Assembly (NCBI GenBank): GCA_033065855.1
Contig: JAVXUO010001376.1
Location: 1,085,333 to 1,149,332 of the forward strand
Direction of reading: 5' to 3'
Length of the DNA: 64,000 bases
Origin: Escallonia rubra
Taxonomy: Eukaryota > Streptophyta > Magnoliopsida > Escalloniales > Escalloniaceae
Shown: one piece after another, positions 12,365-23,039 of the stretch
Numbering within the stretch: the first letter of the stretch is position 1
Layout: every line of letters starts with the position of its first letter
The notes under the pieces: model-generated
Told to the model about the DNA's origin: nothing
Database searches by the model: none
The model's input: the letters and a program-made list of their open reading frames with translations, nothing else
Position numbers and translations under genes: made by a program

Positions 12365-15300
12365 TCAATCATTTTCAGTTTGCGAATCATCTTCATCACT
12401 TTCCTCGTCGCCCTCTTCTTCGTGGGACTCGTCGTCCTCTTCATCTTCTAATTCATCCTCTTCATCAGTAGACTCGGTCACATCATCTCCAACACTTTCA
12501 ACATCTTCCGCGTCATCATCTACGACTTCTTCTCCCACAAGAAGTGTTGTTGGAAGAGGAAGATCGTCCTCCTCGTTGTTGACCTCAACAGGGAACAAGA
12601 CACGTGGTTGGTCGGCTTGAAAGGAGTCTAGCTCACTGTCATATGTCACGGGCAATTTCTTGGACTTGATAGTTGTATACCAATGAGATTTGGGATTGGC
12701 GACGTCCTCCGCGTAAAAGACTTGTACAGCTTGACTAGCAAACACAAAGGGCTCGTCTGATGCAAGTCTTGACTTGACATTGACATCTACAATCCCTTGA
12801 GAGCTAACACGGATTCCTCTACTGCATGTGACATCGAACCACGTACACTTGAACATTACCAGGCGGTTTTGGGAACCCAGATATGTTAGCTCAACAATCT
12901 CATCTAGCTCTCCGTAAAAATCCATGCAATTCTCGGCATAACAGTCGCCGTTGACCAAGACTCCACTGTTTTGGGTTTGTTTTGTTCGGTCATCATCTTT
13001 TACGTTAAACCTAAACCCGTTGATGATATAGCCTCCGTAACAGGATGTTTGTTTGTTAGGGCCTTCGGCTAGTAATTTCAAGCAGGAGGCCACTGGTCTA
13101 TCCATTGACTGAACCTATTGTAGATGACGGTAAAAATTAAGGATAAATCAGTATACTAATTGGCCACAGAACTGTATATAACACATAATATAATTTCGTT
13201 AAATAATCTTACACGGATTTTGAACCACTGTACAAATTGTGATTTCCGATGAGATTCAAGTCCAGCGGGATCAGTGATTAAAGATTCCGCATCGAACTCA
13301 CTGCAAACCAATATGCATTTAACTCGCTTAACACACACTTTCAATTATGTACATCAATGTAAGTGAATTAAGACTTTAACTTACTCAACGAATGCCGAAA
13401 CTTCATCGCAATTTAGAAGGGCATATATTGTTGCAGCACTGTACTCTTCATCTGTTAGCCATCGAGTATACGTTCGGCCGAACGGACTACCTGACTGCTT
13501 GAATATTGACAATTGCCCTTCCAAATTTGTGCTTGCTACGGGGTCATTTCGGCCTAGTTGATTTAACCTCGTACCAACATCGTACCAACATTAGGCCCGA
13601 AATATTGACTACAAAAGTTTACAAGTTCTTCCATTACGTAAGCCTCCGCAATTGAGCCCTCAACCCGAGCCTTATTACGGACTTTTTTCTTTAAATGGAA
13701 CATGAACCTAGAAGTTTAGCGAATCGAGTTAGGTGGAATATCAATGATAACAGATGTCGCATTAAGTGTAAACGAACAACTGTAACAATTTAAGGATTAC
13801 CTCTCGAAGGGATACATCCACCGATATTGCACGGGTCCACCCATCTTAGCTTCATATGCCAAGTGAACAGGCAGATGCTCCATTGAATCAAAGAACGAAG
13901 GTGGGAAGATTTTCTCCAGCTTGCAAATCGTCACCACAATGTTCTTCTCAAGCACTTCCATGTTACTCACCCGGATCGTAGAAGAGCATATATCTCGAAA
14001 GAAATGAGATAATTCAGTCAAAGTCTCGCAAACAACCCGTGGCAACAGTCCCCGGAAGGCAATAGGAATGAATCTCTCCATGAATACGTGGCAGTCGTGA
14101 CTCTTCATCCCTTGGAACTTGCATTCCGATACATTGCAACAACGAGATATGTTGGACGCAAACCCATCCGGAAGCTTCAAATTCTTAACCCACTGACAGA
14201 CCTTCTCCACTTGTTTCTTGTCTAGACAGTAAGGTGCTTTCGGAAGTATGGTCCTCCCACTGACTGTCCGAGGATGCAATTCACGGCGTACACCCAACTG
14301 TTGTAGATCCCTTCTCGCTTTAAGGTGATCTTTCGATTTGCCCTTGACATTCATCACTGTGTTGAACACATTATCAAAAACGTTCTTCTCAATATGCATC
14401 ACATCCATGTTGTTTCGGATAACGAGCGTCCTCCAGTAGGCTAACTCCCAGAAGATACAAAATTTTCTCCAGTTGTGCTCTTTCCCAAACCCTGCAATCT
14501 TCCGATCCGGCACACCCTTACCGTGTGGTATGTCAGTATCAAGTGCCTCCAGGTGTGAGAGTACTTCTTCACCAGATGGGTAGTCCAGTGTGACAACCTC
14601 ACGCTCGATTGTCCCGTCAAATTTATCCTTCTGCCTACGAAACTGATGGCCCGGTGGCAAAAGCTTACGGTGACATCCGAACCACGAGGCCTTTCCGCCG
14701 TGCTTTAACGTATGACCGGGGTTCACGCCCATACAAGCAGGGCATGCTAGCTTCCCATGTGTGCTCCAGCCACACGTCATTCCCAATGCGGGGAAATCAT
14801 GTATAGTCCACATCAAAGCAGCCCTCATCTGAAAATTTTGTTTAAGGGATGCATCATATGTTTCGACTCCATGATTCCATAATTGTTTTAACTCATCAAT
14901 CAACGGCCTTAAATACACATCTATGTCCTTACCGGGACTCTTCGGCCCCGGAATAAGCAACGACAAGAACATATACGGCTTCTTCATGCACATGCCTGGT
15001 GGAAGGTTGTAAGGGACAATAATAACAGGCCAACATGAGTAAGGCGTGGTAGACTGACCGAAAGGGTTGAACCCATCGGTTGCCAGACCAAGTCTAACAT
15101 TCCGAACTTCCTGAGCAAAGACTGGATGCCTGCGGTCAAACTCCTTCCACGCCTCTCCATCAGCTGGGTGTGTCAGCACATCGGCATCGTTGCTGCGAGT
15201 CTCACGGTGAGCCCTCATATGTTCAGCTGTACTGGAGGAGTAGTACATTCTTTGAAGCCGTGGTGTGACCGGGAAATATCGCAATATCTTCCATGCAATG

Positions 15301-16034
15301 TTTTTCTTCTTCCCTTTGTCCGGTTTGTACCTCGAATGATCACATACTGGACACCGTGACAAATCCTTATTCTCTTTCCAGAATAATACACAATCGTTAT
15401 TGCACGCATCTATCCGGTCATAGCTCAACCCAAGTTTCCTCATCATCTTCTTCGCGTCATAGTACGACGGCGGTAGCTTTTCACTTTCGGGCAGTATTTC
15501 TTTGATGAAGGTAACAAACTCGTTAAAACCTTTCTCACTCAGCCCGTGGTCTGATTTTAACTGTAATAACCTACTAACCGCAGACAGCCGTGTGTGTTTC
15601 GGAGCTCCATCCCACAGCGGCTCTTCCGCAGCTCTCAACAACTCATAAAACTGATGAGCCCCCTCGTTCGGCGGTTGTGGACTGTCGTTACCCCAGTCAA
15701 CATTAGCATGCCCAGCATCCATAATCATATCTCGAAAATCATATCGTGCCTCCTCCCTAACTTCAGTTTGACTAGCCAGGTTGGACGACAATACTATCGT
15801 TTCCCCGTGCTGCGTCCACCTTGTGTATCCACCCATAAAACCGTACCGACGAAGATGCCATTTTACTTCAATTCTTTTTCTCCAGTGCAACAACTCACAT
15901 CTACCGCACGGACACCTTATCTTATCAAGGTCAACATGGGCAGGATGCGCATAAGCGAAGTCGAGAAATTCGTCAACGCGACACTCAAAATCTTCAGCAT
16001 TCTTCCTTTTCATCCAACTTCGATCGACTGACAT
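12365..16034 (-). CDS. CACTA TNP2-like transposase (Transposase_21, DUF4218, DUF4216)
   Basis: Four exons fit GT/AG rules: 16034-13801, 13707-13385, 13300-13213 and 13115-12365. The first exon encodes about 744 residues: a Transpos_assoc-type N-terminus (RSWMKR, then CPCGRC zinc-like cysteines), the TNP2 core (about 280-480, with GFNPFG and a CPAC motif) and DUF4218 (from about 620, with KSHDCHVFM). The last exon is a DUF4216-like domain (ELDEIVELTYLG, FKCTWFD, QVFYAED) ending in a long acidic tail. The protein would cut and rejoin the TIRs in the nucleus. An 11-bp perfect tandem duplication (13570-13591) in exon 2 shifts the frame, so this copy probably gives no full-length product unless spliced around it. 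Confidence 0.85.
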
Positions 16035-16193
16035 GACGACTCAATTATCGTACTTTATACCACCTTCAATTTAGGAAGAATGTGATTAGGCATTGCCGAT
16101 GAAAACATCAATGCATGAATGTTACAACATGTCTACATATTTCCCCTCCACTCTTGAACAGGTAGTGGTCCTATCCCATTCAGAAAAGCACAT

Positions 16194-16439
16194 GTTTATA
16201 AAACAGTGAATAACTCATGCTTAGTCCGATGTCTGTGGAAAATTCGGCAGCACCTCCCCGCATTTCTCCAAGTACACCACATCGATTAGGTGTTCTAACA
16301 TTCATCTAACCTTGCTCAGGAAGGTTTGACGGATGTTAGAACACCAGATCTGTATGCACCCGGAGAAACACACGAGAACGTGTACCAAATATCCACGACA
16401 TAGAACATAAAGCATGAGTCAAAATACTGTTTTATAAAC
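16194..16439. repeat. Imperfect 246-bp foldback upstream of TNP2
   Basis: Outer arms are a perfect 14-bp inverted repeat (GTTTATAAAACAGT at 16194-16207; complement at 16426-16439). Matching blocks continue inward (TCATGCTT, GTGG, TTTCTCC) to a second strong stem at 16289-16345 (GGTGTTCTAACAT paired with ATGTTAGAACACC, then AACCTT with AAGGTT). It lies 160 bp upstream of the TNP2 start. It could be a nested foldback element or a leader hairpin of the transposase transcript. Confidence 0.75.
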
Positions 16440-16774
16440 AATTAGCTTTTCCAAACTGTCCAAACTGGACATCCAAAGGCTCATTACAAGGCATTACTTT
16501 GTAATGAGTACCTTTGAACGGGAACTAAGGGTTTCTATGCATGCATGTGTTCAGAAATTGATAAGATATGCAAGAATCTTTCCGAAATATCAAAACTACA
16601 GAATGATCGTTGCATATGTTACCAATTCCACATTAAATAGAACTCGTTGGCAACGAGCTGAACCATCTCGTTGCCAATGGACTTTTCAAAACAACAATTA
16701 ATATAAAGAAGGCAGGGTTTGTAAACGACTAGTAATTGAACCATCTCTTGGCAACATGGAGTAATTATGGGATG

Positions 16775-17510
16775 TACAAGGGCTAATTAGGGCTAACTGG
16801 GTTATTAGGGTTAATTACGATTATTAATTATAGCTGATTAGGGTTGATTAGGACTAATTAGGGTTATTTAGTCCTAATTAGGGTTTAATTGTGCCGAGTA
16901 GTGATGATTAGTCCTAATTAGGGCTAATTGGGTAGCCCAATTAGCCCAATTTGGGCTTAATTGGGTTATATTAGGGCTAATTAATGTTAATGAGGGATAG
17001 TTTCGGATGATTATAGCTGACTAGGGTTGATTAGGACTAATTAGAGTTATGTAGTCCTAATTAGGGTTTAATTGTGCCGAGTAGTGCTGATTAGTCTAAT
17101 TAGGGCTAATTAGGCTTAATTGGGTTATGTTAGGGCTAATTAATGTTAATGAGGGCTAGTTTCGGATAATTATAGCTAATTAGGGTTGATTAGGACTAAT
17201 TAGGGTTATTTAGTCCTAATTAGGGTTTTGATGGTGCCGAGTAGTGTTGATTAGTCCTAACTAGCGCTAATTAGGCGTAATTGGGTTATGTTAGTGCAAA
17301 TTATGACTAATTAGGCTAACTACAATCAATATGCGCATAATTGGGTTCATTTTGGCTAATTTGGGATAATTACAGCTAATTTGAATTTCATCAGGTTCTT
17401 AGGGTTAATTAAAACTAATTATGAGGCTCGTTAGAGCTAATTAGGGTTAATTGATTTACTAAAATATTGTTAATCAAGACTAATTAGGGCTAATTATAGC
17501 CAGCGCTGGA
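16775..17510. repeat. AT-rich array of CTAATTAGGG-type motifs
   Basis: Dense short repeats of the GGGCTAATTAGGG/TTGATTAGGACTAATTAG kind. A higher-order unit of about 160-185 bp restarts at about 16825, 17011 and 17169 with the phrase TTATAGCTGATTAGGGTTGA or variants. Non-coding and internal to the CACTA element. Confidence 0.85.
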
Positions 17511-17610
17511 GCCACGATTCTTCTTCCAGGGGGTGCATGCTAAAAATGTCGCATTAACCTAACTAACCTAAATTTAATGCACATTCAACAACCTCAATTC
17601 CGACACCTCA

Positions 17611-18040
17611 TATAGGGTGTCGATATGGTGTCCGATACGTGTCTGACACCTCCGGACACGTGTCCGACACCTCCGGACACGTGTCCGACACCTCCGGACA
17701 CGTGTCCGACACATACCGACGCGTGTCCGACGCCTCCGGACACGTGTCCGACACCTACCGACGCGTGTCCGACGCCTCCGGACACGTGTCCGACACCTAC
17801 CGAGGCGTGTCCGACGCCTCCGGACACGTGTCCGACACCTACCGAGGCGTGTCCGACGCCTCCGGACACGTGTCCGACACATACCGACGCGTGTCCGACG
17901 CCTCTGGACACGTGTCCGACGACGTCAGACACGTGTCCGACGCCCACCGACACGCACCTCCGGGGGATATCGGCATACGTTAATTTGTTTTTTAAATGTC
18001 GGACACCGTCGATCAGACGTGGTGTCCGTGTCTGCGCTAA
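17611..18040. repeat. GC-rich 21-bp tandem array with CACGTG cores
   Basis: About 15 units of 21 bp from 17649 to about 17960, with degenerate edges. Two unit types alternate in the middle: one with the near-palindrome TCCGGACACGTGTCCGA and one with ACCGACGCGTGTCCGACG. Each unit has about three CpG sites. Because 21 is a multiple of 3, long frames are open on both strands, but they are artefacts of the repeat. The array lies between the TNP2 gene and the 5' terminus. Confidence 0.9.
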
Positions 18041-18416
18041 CTAACAGGTATCTCAATCCAATTGGGTCCCATCCTCCGTCAACAATCTCAATTCTCAATT
18101 CTCAAATGCTCAATGCAATAAAAATTAACAAAAATCACACATTCAATCCAATTGGGTCCCATCCTCCGTCAATAATCTCAATATCTCAAATGCTCAATGC
18201 ACAATTAACAATCTAAAATCATCAATTAACAACATAAAATCATCAATTAATAATCACAATTACTTCAAATGCACAGCTAATAACCTAAAATCATCGATCA
18301 ATAATCACAATTCTAAAACGCACAATTAACAACCTAAAATTATCAAACAAATTATCAATGTTCAAATGGGAAAAAAATGTTCAAAATTCACATATCCGAT
18401 GCACTTGAATTATTTC
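18041..18416. repeat. AT-rich linker with a 90-bp direct repeat
   Basis: The phrase CAATTGGGTCCCATCCTCCG occurs at about 18059 and 18149. It is followed by runs of CAATTAACAA and AAAATCATCAATTAA. No coding sequence. Confidence 0.7.
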
Positions 18417-19345
18417 AATTTAGGGTTCGATTGTATTAGGGCATTCAATTTAGGGTTCAATTAGTTTCATTTAGGGTTCGGTTCGATTAGGGCATTCAAT
18501 TTAGGGTTCAATTACTTCAATTGAGGGTTCAATTAGGGGGTTCTATTGATTCAATTTAGGGTTCAGTTGATTTGAGGCATTAAATTTAGGGTTCAATTAG
18601 TTCAATTTAGGGTTCGGTTGGATTAGGGCAACCTCAATTTGGGGTTCAATTAGGGTTCGGTTAGATTGGGGCAATCAATTTAGGGTTTAATTAGGGGTTC
18701 AATTAGTTTAATTTAGGATTCGATTCAATTAGGGCATTCAATTTAGGGTTCAATTAGGGGGTTCTATTGATTCAATTTAGGGTTCGGTTGATTTGAGGCA
18801 TTCAATTTAGGGTTCAATTAGTTCAATTTAGGGTTCGGTTGGATAAAGCATTCAATTTAGGGTTCAATTTGGGTTCGGTTAGATTGGGGCAATCAATTTA
18901 GGATTTAATTAGGGGTTCAATTAGTTTAATTTAGGGTTCGATTCAATTAGGGCATTCAATTTAGGGTTCAATTACTTCAATTTAGGGTTCAATTAGGGAG
19001 TTCTATTGATTCAATTTAGGGTTCGGTTGATTTGAGGCATTCAATTTAGGGTTCAATTAGATTGGGGCAATCAATTTAGGGTTTAATTAGGGGTTCAATT
19101 AGTTTAATTTAGGGTTCGATTCAATTAGGTCATTCAATTTAGGATTCAATTACTTCAATTTAGGGTTCAATTAGGGGGCTCTATTGATTCAATTTAGGGT
19201 TCGGTTGATTTGAGGCATTCAATTTAGGGTTCAATTAGTTCAATTTAGGGTTCGGTTGGATTAGGGCATTCAATTTAGGGTTCAATTAGGGTTCGGTTAG
19301 ATTGGGGCAATCAATTTAGGGTTTAATTAGGGGTTCAATTAGACC
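18417..19345. repeat. Array of TTTAGGGTT (telobox-like) motifs
   Basis: I count about 26 occurrences of TTTAGGGTT in 930 bp, mostly in the context CAATTTAGGGTTCAATTAG or CAATTTAGGGTTCGGTT. They lie in longer units of roughly 170-180 bp that include TTCTATTGATTCAATTTAGG. TTTAGGG is the plant telomere heptamer, but copies are interspersed, not head-to-tail, so this is not a telomere tract. Confidence 0.85.
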
Positions 19346-19516
19346 CGTCGCTAAAAATCTATTCCGTCGCTAAAAATCTTCATCAAACTATGGCTTAATT
19401 AGTAGCTCAGCCACGAGGAGCACACAAAACTCTTCATCAAACTCTTCTTAAATACACAAAGAGTTAGGAATATAACTTTTTATGATATCAAACTTAGCCT
19501 TTAGAATGTCGCAGAT

Positions 19517-19952
19517 GAGACACTGAGACTAAATCCTCCTGCCCCATTTCTACTGCCACACGAATCATTGCAAGATAGCACAGTTTGTGGAATTGATGTA
19601 CCACGAGGCACAATGTTGCTGGTCAATTCATGGGCGATTCACAGGGACCCTGAGCTGTGGGGGACTCGTCAGAATTTAAGCCTGAGAGATTTGGAAGAGT
19701 GGGAGGTGAAGGGTATAAGCTGATTCCATTTGGTGCTGGGAGGAGGGCTTGTCCAGGGGCTAGTTTGGGCAGGCGTGTAGGGGGGGCTGGCACTCGGGGA
19801 CTTGATTCAATCTTTTGAATGGGAGAGAGAGAGAGAGCAAAGACGAGGTCGACATGAAGGAGGGGTCAGGTCTCAACATACCCAAAGCCGAGCCTTTGGT
19901 TGCTCTGTGCAAGCCTCGTGAAGCCATGGTCGATCTCCTGCCTAAAATTTGA
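19517..19952 (+). pseudogene. Captured cytochrome P450 C-terminal exon (CYP81-like), frameshifted
   Basis: Translation on the plus strand, opposite to the CACTA genes, gives the P450 order: [10 protein letters not shown], then a [19 protein letters not shown] block, the FKPERF motif and the haem-binding signature [10 protein letters not shown] at 19729-19758. The end has an IPKAEPLVALCKPR tail and a TGA at 19950. The wording is closest to the CYP81 family as I recall it. The sequence before 19517 ends in GCAG and looks like intron, so this is a last exon taken with part of its intron. Frameshifts near 19661 and in the G run at 19780-19786, plus an (AG)n expansion (about 19825-19839), make it a pseudogene. 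P450s are ER-anchored mono-oxygenases; this piece has no membrane anchor and no function of its own. Confidence 0.85.
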
Positions 19953-21420
19953 CGACTTTAAGGCAATAGAAACATTATGTAGGCGAGCACCCTTGTCGGC
20001 GCTTGATTTGGACTGGTCATGTTTATGATGAAACCTGAGTGTTCTATTTGATGCGGGTCCTGTGACCCTTGACGTGTCCTCACAAAGCAAATAACCATTG
20101 CTTTACACATCTAGAGATATGCAGACCCCATGTAGCTCAATGCAATTTTGTGATTTTGGGACATATAGTTCATGCCCAGCTTTAGTTTATGTGCATAGCT
20201 AGTCTAAAGATAATTCTTGAAGATATCAGAAGTATGCTACACTTCAAGCCCTTGTAATTGTCGTTGCCAGACCTATAGAAACCTTCTCTTAGAACTGACT
20301 AAGCACGCAATAAAAAGTTCGAGTTAAAAAAAAAAACAATTAAATGGGGATAAATGCACTTCTGTATACGATACTACTTGGAAGCTCAGGGACAACGCCG
20401 TTGCATCTCACTCTTCAATTAAAAGATAGTCTTTTTGGTCCATAAGTTTGAATGATAATGTCAAACATGTCCAAGCAGTAGCAGCTTGGTTTTTCATATA
20501 ATTATTGCCTTATCAAGTGTAGTTCAGTAAGCTTGAGTTTTACTTGGTCCGTTATCTTCGCAGAATTTATCGTGAATGAACCTTGAAACAAGCCACCATG
20601 AGCCCAACTCCAATGGATTGGTTCCTTTTAGATCACCAGCATTAAATCCCTAATATCTCCTAATCATATTACAGGGACCCCTCAAATGTACTGAAAAGTC
20701 TTCATCGCTGCGAATTCAACTGTCAAACCAAATTAAACTGCCCAATCTGCTAAAAGATACTACTCCCAGGGTTTCATAATTTTCGTCTCGTTTAACTTTT
20801 AGCAAATTCCTCAAAACAGAACTCTAACGGCTAAACATTAAGTTGAACTCAAACCATTATTTGTGATCAAATAAGTACGTATAGCTTGACAAGTAAAAAC
20901 TAGGGCGGGAAAACAACGAGTAAAGTCAATATTTCATGCTCACATTCTATACCATAAGGCAAATGAAACTTGCGCGTGATCCTACTGAATTCTGAGATTA
21001 GTGGGGTGTGTCTCAATACTTTCGAGTCAAAATGCACAAAAAAAATAACAGAATCACCAGACAAAATGAAGGAACGGTAATGCCATAACCATGTCACATA
21101 ACGTAACTTCCAACTAGGGCAAAAACAACAAACAAAAGTCAATGTTTGCACGCTCGAATTTAATTCTATTCTAAGGAACTTCGCCAAAAAATGAAATGAC
21201 TTACGATATCACACAGAGGTCAAGGTTCACTTGCTATGAAATCATATCAGCACAATGCAAAGTCAAGAACGTACATATTGAAGACAGAAGACAAAGAGAC
21301 ATACATTCGATCCAAAGCTGCCGGAGGTGAGAAGGGTCGTAGGGTGGTCGTCGATGCTCGCCGGAACCGTGGGTGGTCGCGAGTCGCGATTGTCAAGCAC
21401 TGTAGTGGGTTGAAATGGTT
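19953..21420. other. CACTA interior without recognised gene
   Basis: Ordinary-looking AT-rich single-copy DNA directly downstream of the P450 fragment. It could be 3' flank captured with the P450 gene. Only short chance ORFs are present. Confidence 0.5.
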
Positions 21421-21426
21421 GTTCAC

Positions 21427-21530
21427 AGGAGCTCGCCGGTGTCGCGTGGCTGTTCACAGGAGCTCGCCGGTGTCGCGGGAGCTCGCCGGTGTCGGGGGAA
21501 GTCGCCGGTGTCGCGGGAAACGATGTCGAT
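21427..21530. repeat. Short tandem repeat of GAGCTCGCCGGTGTCGCG
   Basis: Four to five near copies, two of them joined by GGCTGTTCACAG. GC-rich; lies just inside the CACTA subterminal region. Confidence 0.75.
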
Positions 21531-21597
21531 GCTCGGGAGAAAGCTGGTGCCCTAATTGAATTGCCTCAATTTGAAATACATCTAATCTTTTTAAAGC

Positions 21598-21895
21598 CTT
21601 TACCGACGGAAAATACCCGTCGGTAAAAGTCCGTCGGCAAAACCGAACTTTCACCGACGGGTATTTTTACCGACGGGATTATTCCGTTGTTAAATAGTTT
21701 TACCGACGGGTGTGTTCCGTCGGTAAAAGTCCGTCGGCAAAACCCTACTTTCACCGACGGTTATTTTTACGGACGGAATTATTCCGTCGTTAAATAGTTT
21801 TACCGACGGACTTTAAGCGACGGGTATGTTCCGTCGCTGAAACGACTTTTAGAGACGGAATTTCGTCCGTCGCTAAAAGTCCGTCGCAAATTGAG
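21598..21895. repeat. CACTA subterminal repeats
   Basis: Repeated TTTACCGACGG / CCGTCGGTAAAAGTCCG and GCGACGG motifs in both orientations, ending next to the TIR. Arrays like these are bound by the element's own DNA-binding protein in En/Spm. The shorter CCGTCGCTAAAAATC pair at about 19347-19375 is a stray copy of the same motif. Confidence 0.88.
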
Positions 21896-21910
21896 TCTTT
21901 TCTTGTAGTG
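21896..21910 (-). repeat. CACTA terminal inverted repeat (5' end)
   Basis: Reads CACTACAAGAAAAGA on the minus strand. The following TTG matches the single TTG of the empty homologous site at 32046-32048 read inverted. Confidence 0.9.
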
Positions 21911-22975
21911 TTGTTATCTGAAAGAAAGAGAGGAAGCTATTGGAGATGGTCCCGTGCAACCAAAGTTCATAATGCGAGACATTTTGACAGGATCCTTGTA
22001 CAGGAAGAAAATTTTATGGTACAAATTTTACAACTTGGCGCAACATGCTATTTCATAACCACCTGTTATAATGCTCTGAGAGCAATTTTCCCATCTTTTA
22101 AGATGCATAACTAGGCCACTAAATCTAAATAAATCTTATGCTCCTTTGAAAAACTAGAAATGTATTCATAAAAATGAGTCACCGTGGCACACGCGATGCG
22201 TGTGCGAAAATAAAATTAATAGTATAAATTTAGTTATAAAAAAAATCAAGCATCACATATACGTGTCTATTGCCATATTAAGTAAAATGAATCTTAAATT
22301 ACAAAAAAATAAATAAATAAATAAGTTAGCCATATTACCCAGAAATAAGTTAGCAAAATATTATTATCATATCAAATTTGTCCTGTAAATCTTATTTCAA
22401 CTATATTTTTTATGAGTTTTAATTTGTGAAAACTAAACAAAATTTTATAGGTAGTTACTTACCAATTAAGATTCTTATTTTGTGTCACTTTTTAAAATTT
22501 TTTTTTTGGAATGCCGCTTGTCATCATTTTAGGTTGGTAGTTATGTAACACTCAAAAATGTATTACACCAAACCAAATTTTGACTTAATAAGTAGTGTAG
22601 ATGAACCAATTGTTGTTTTGGCGGAATACCAGCCATGAAATTTCTGACGGCATTTTTTCCTCCATTTTGTTGACAAGGGGTAATAGCAGGTACGATTATG
22701 ATCCATTCTCTTCCTTCTCAGAAATTGAACTGCCATGACCCCTCCCATAGTGAAAATATGTGATATGTTTTCTTGTCCTATTCAGATTGCTCGATATGTC
22801 ATACTCACCGCATGCAATTAAGTGAAGATGTTCAACCTCTTTGGTTGAACCTTGAACAATATCGCACTACAAGTAATACCCTGGACCTCAATATCAAAGT
22901 AACAGACTATTGAAACTACTGCTAAACAGTTCACCCATGCAAGTAGTAAACCAGGGCAGAACCCTGTAAAGAAAC

Positions 22976-23037
<62 letters not shown>

Positions 23038-23039
<2 letters not shown>

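Larger units (their letters stand above)
10320..21910 (-). mobile_element. CACTA (En/Spm) transposon, 3'-truncated, about 11.6 kb
   Basis: On the minus strand the element starts at 21910 with the TIR CACTACAAGAAAAGACTC, followed by subterminal GCGACGGAC-type repeats to about 21598. It contains two minus-strand genes typical of plant CACTA elements, a TNP2 gene and a Transposase_24-type gene. Between TIR and genes lie about 5.5 kb of arrays and captured DNA. TTG at 21911-21913 is the expected 3-bp target; the inverse copy at 32041-32048 shows the same site without an insertion. No matching CACTA terminus exists near 10320, so the 3' end has been deleted, together with the end of the adjoining TIR element. 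Confidence 0.92.

Noticed and set aside
17574-18044. Long open frames of 100-140 codons with CPTP/SGHVS repeats on both strands
   Set aside because: They result from a 21-bp tandem repeat, which keeps several frames open on both strands at once; no start context or protein similarity.
18417-19345. Interstitial telomere tract
   Set aside because: TTTAGGG units are not contiguous head-to-tail; they are embedded in longer repeats inside a transposon.
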